A stretch of DNA of 64,000 bases from Heyndrickxia vini. GTDB lineage: Bacteria; Bacillota; Bacilli; Bacillales; Bacillaceae_C. The DNA lies in contig NZ_CP065425.1 in NCBI RefSeq assembly GCF_016772275.1, positions 982,001 to 1,046,000 of the forward strand. Reading direction: 5' to 3'. Shown here one piece after another: positions 63,143-64,000 of this stretch; position 1 is the first letter of the stretch; every line of letters begins with the position of its first letter. The notes beneath the pieces are model-generated. The model was given only the letters and a program-made list of their open reading frames with translations, was not told the origin of the DNA and did no database searches. The translations under genes were made by a program, and so were the position numbers.

Positions 63143-63187
63143 TTTACGAAAACAGCTTAGAAAAATGTATTTAAGGAGTTTTATATA

Positions 63188-63424
63188 GTGAAATTAACAA
63201 AGGAAATAAGAGAAGATGCAATAAGGGAAATTCAACAATTTTTTCTTAATGAAAGAGACGAAGAAATCGGGGATTTAGCTGCTGAAAATTTCTTTGTATT
63301 TGTTAATGAAAAATTAGGGCCAATTTTTTATAATGAAGCAATTGCTGATGCACAAAAAATGGTTGTGCAAAGGATGAATTCGCTAGAGGAAGAACTGTAT
63401 ACGTTGGAAAAGAGAATAAAGTAA
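63188..63424 (+). CDS. DUF2164 family protein
   Basis: A 78-residue helical, acidic protein: KLTKEIREDAIREIQQFF at the start, GDLAAENFFVFVNEKLGPIFYN in the middle, and a coiled-coil-like Glu-rich end. The family has no known function. GTG start with AAGGAG upstream. It lies between csbA and uvrB. Confidence 0.75.
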   Translation: MKLTKEIREDAIREIQQFFLNERDEEIGDLAAENFFVFVNEKLGPIFYNEAIADAQKMVVQRMNSLEEELYTLEKRIK

Positions 63425-63430
63425 CCGATT

Positions 63431-63466
63431 AAGAGCTTGGGAGCGTATTTCCGGGTTCTTTTTCAA
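63431..63466 (+). terminator. Terminator of the DUF2164 gene
   Basis: AAGAGCTTGG pairs with CCGGGTTCTT (three G-T pairs), followed by TTTTC. Confidence 0.6.
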
Positions 63467-63488
63467 TTCATGAGAAAAATCGAAAAAC

Positions 63489-63502
63489 CGAAAATTTGTT
63501 CG
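63489..63502. promoter_or_regulatory. LexA (DinR) box of uvrB
   Basis: CGAAAATTTGTTCG matches 9 of 10 fixed positions of the Bacillus SOS consensus CGAAC-N4-GTTCG. Confidence 0.8.
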
Positions 63503-63517
63503 CTTTTTTATGGTTAA

Positions 63518-63540
63518 GAAACACCTGTTTGTGGTAAAAT
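63518..63540 (+). promoter_or_regulatory. uvrB promoter with second, weaker LexA-like site
   Basis: GAAACACCTGTTTG (63518-63531) is a degenerate SOS site. It abuts TGG-TAAAAT (63532-63540), an extended -10 candidate. Confidence 0.5.
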
Positions 63541-63619
63541 AATAAGTATGAAAAAACGTGAATAATGACCTTATTGAAAAGATGACATAGATAGGTAAAG
63601 TGGATGGGAGGAAAATGGA

Positions 63620-64000
63620 TTGAACGAACAATTTGAGCTCGTTTCTAAATATCAGCCGCAAGGAGATCAACCCGAGGCCATTCGAAAAATTGTTGAAGGC
63701 ATTAAAAATGGAAAGAAACATCAAACCTTATTGGGGGCAACAGGGACAGGAAAAACTTTTACCATTTCCAATGTAATAAAAGAAGTAAAAAAACCAACTT
63801 TAATTATTGCTCATAATAAAACATTAGCGGGGCAATTATATAGTGAGTTTAAAGAGTTTTTTCCGAATAATGCTGTTGAATACTTTGTCAGTTACTATGA
63901 TTATTTTCAGCCGGAGGCGTATGTACCTCAGACTGACACATATATCGAAAAAGATTCGAGTATTAATGATGAGATTGATAAGTTACGACACTCAGCAACG
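63620..64000 (+). CDS. uvrB: Excinuclease ABC subunit B, N-terminal part (cut by window end)
   Basis: The first 127 codons of UvrB, the damage-verifying helicase-like subunit of nucleotide excision repair. It starts with TTG (63620) after GGGAGG. Visible are the Walker [10 protein letters not shown] near residue 39, the [12 protein letters not shown] motif Ia, and the beta-hairpin region [19 protein letters not shown] that clamps DNA. The frame is open to the end of the window; uvrA would be expected next. LexA boxes upstream indicate SOS control. Confidence 0.95.
   Translation, partial: MNEQFELVSKYQPQGDQPEAIRKIVEGIKNGKKHQTLLGATGTGKTFTISNVIKEVKKPTLIIAHNKTLAGQLYSEFKEFFPNNAVEYFVSYYDYFQPEAYVPQTDTYIEKDSSINDEIDKLRHSAT

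Overview
The window is chromosome from a low-GC, endospore-forming Gram-positive bacterium of the Bacillaceae. The evidence is a secA-prfB-yitT family-cccB-ftsEX-ctpB-minJ...csbA-uvrB gene series like that remembered for Bacillus subtilis, an RF2 gene with the programmed frameshift, spoIIP, lipoproteins with Bacillus-type signal peptides, strong AGGAGG-type ribosome sites with many TTG/GTG starts, and SAM and c-di-AMP riboswitches. No rRNA, tRNA, CRISPR or prophage is visible.

Layout. 1-430: end of a 52-bp tandem repeat array. 0.4-3.2 kb: gamma-glutamyltransferase and a split chromate transporter (ywrD-ywrB-ywrA-like). 3.4-12 kb: secretion, translation termination and cell envelope (secA, prfB, YitT-family, cccB, ftsE, ftsX and an M23 coiled-coil hydrolase that probably works with FtsEX). 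12.3-18 kb: cardiolipin synthase and sulfur amino acid genes (a trans-sulfuration enzyme, then metY and an ACT-less hom behind a SAM riboswitch). 18.6-26.8 kb: DedA-PAP2 fusion, ctpB, minJ, a Crp-like regulator divergent from a nucleoside hydrolase, an HD hydrolase and a DUF445 protein. 27.3-31.9 kb: livJHMGF branched-chain amino acid ABC transporter with a CodY-like box. 33.5-41.3 kb: potassium block, with a c-di-AMP riboswitch, a 38-codon membrane peptide gene, kdpFABC, a KdpD lacking the kinase half, and a convergent Ktr channel gene. 41.4-44.8 kb: ring-cleaving dioxygenase behind an MhqR-like operator, YhhN protein, D-serine dehydratase. 44.8-47.1 kb: an intergenic repeat element carrying a broken IS256-family insertion. 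47.1-50.3 kb: small basic peptide, spoIIP, ferredoxin, FMN reductase and a SufR-like regulator. 50.4-58.7 kb: a complete phosphate regulon (phoPR, a four-repeat Pho box, pstS-C-A-B1-B2, phoU). 59.1-61.7 kb: CzrA-like sensor and Zn/Cd P-type ATPase. 62-64 kb: HD hydrolase, csbA, DUF2164 protein, and the start of uvrB behind a LexA box.

Two families of dispersed repeats are the least explained content. Six copies (one with a nested insert, two with deletions) of a roughly 130-bp hairpin element all lie on the same strand just 3' of plus-strand genes, and their paired arms change in step between copies. A second family, two copies in opposite orientation, fills the gap between convergent genes and appears to sit inside the loop of the host terminator. 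Start codons were chosen by ribosome-site spacing and often differ from the longest open frame. All functional names rest on recognition of motifs and family resemblance by eye, without database searches.
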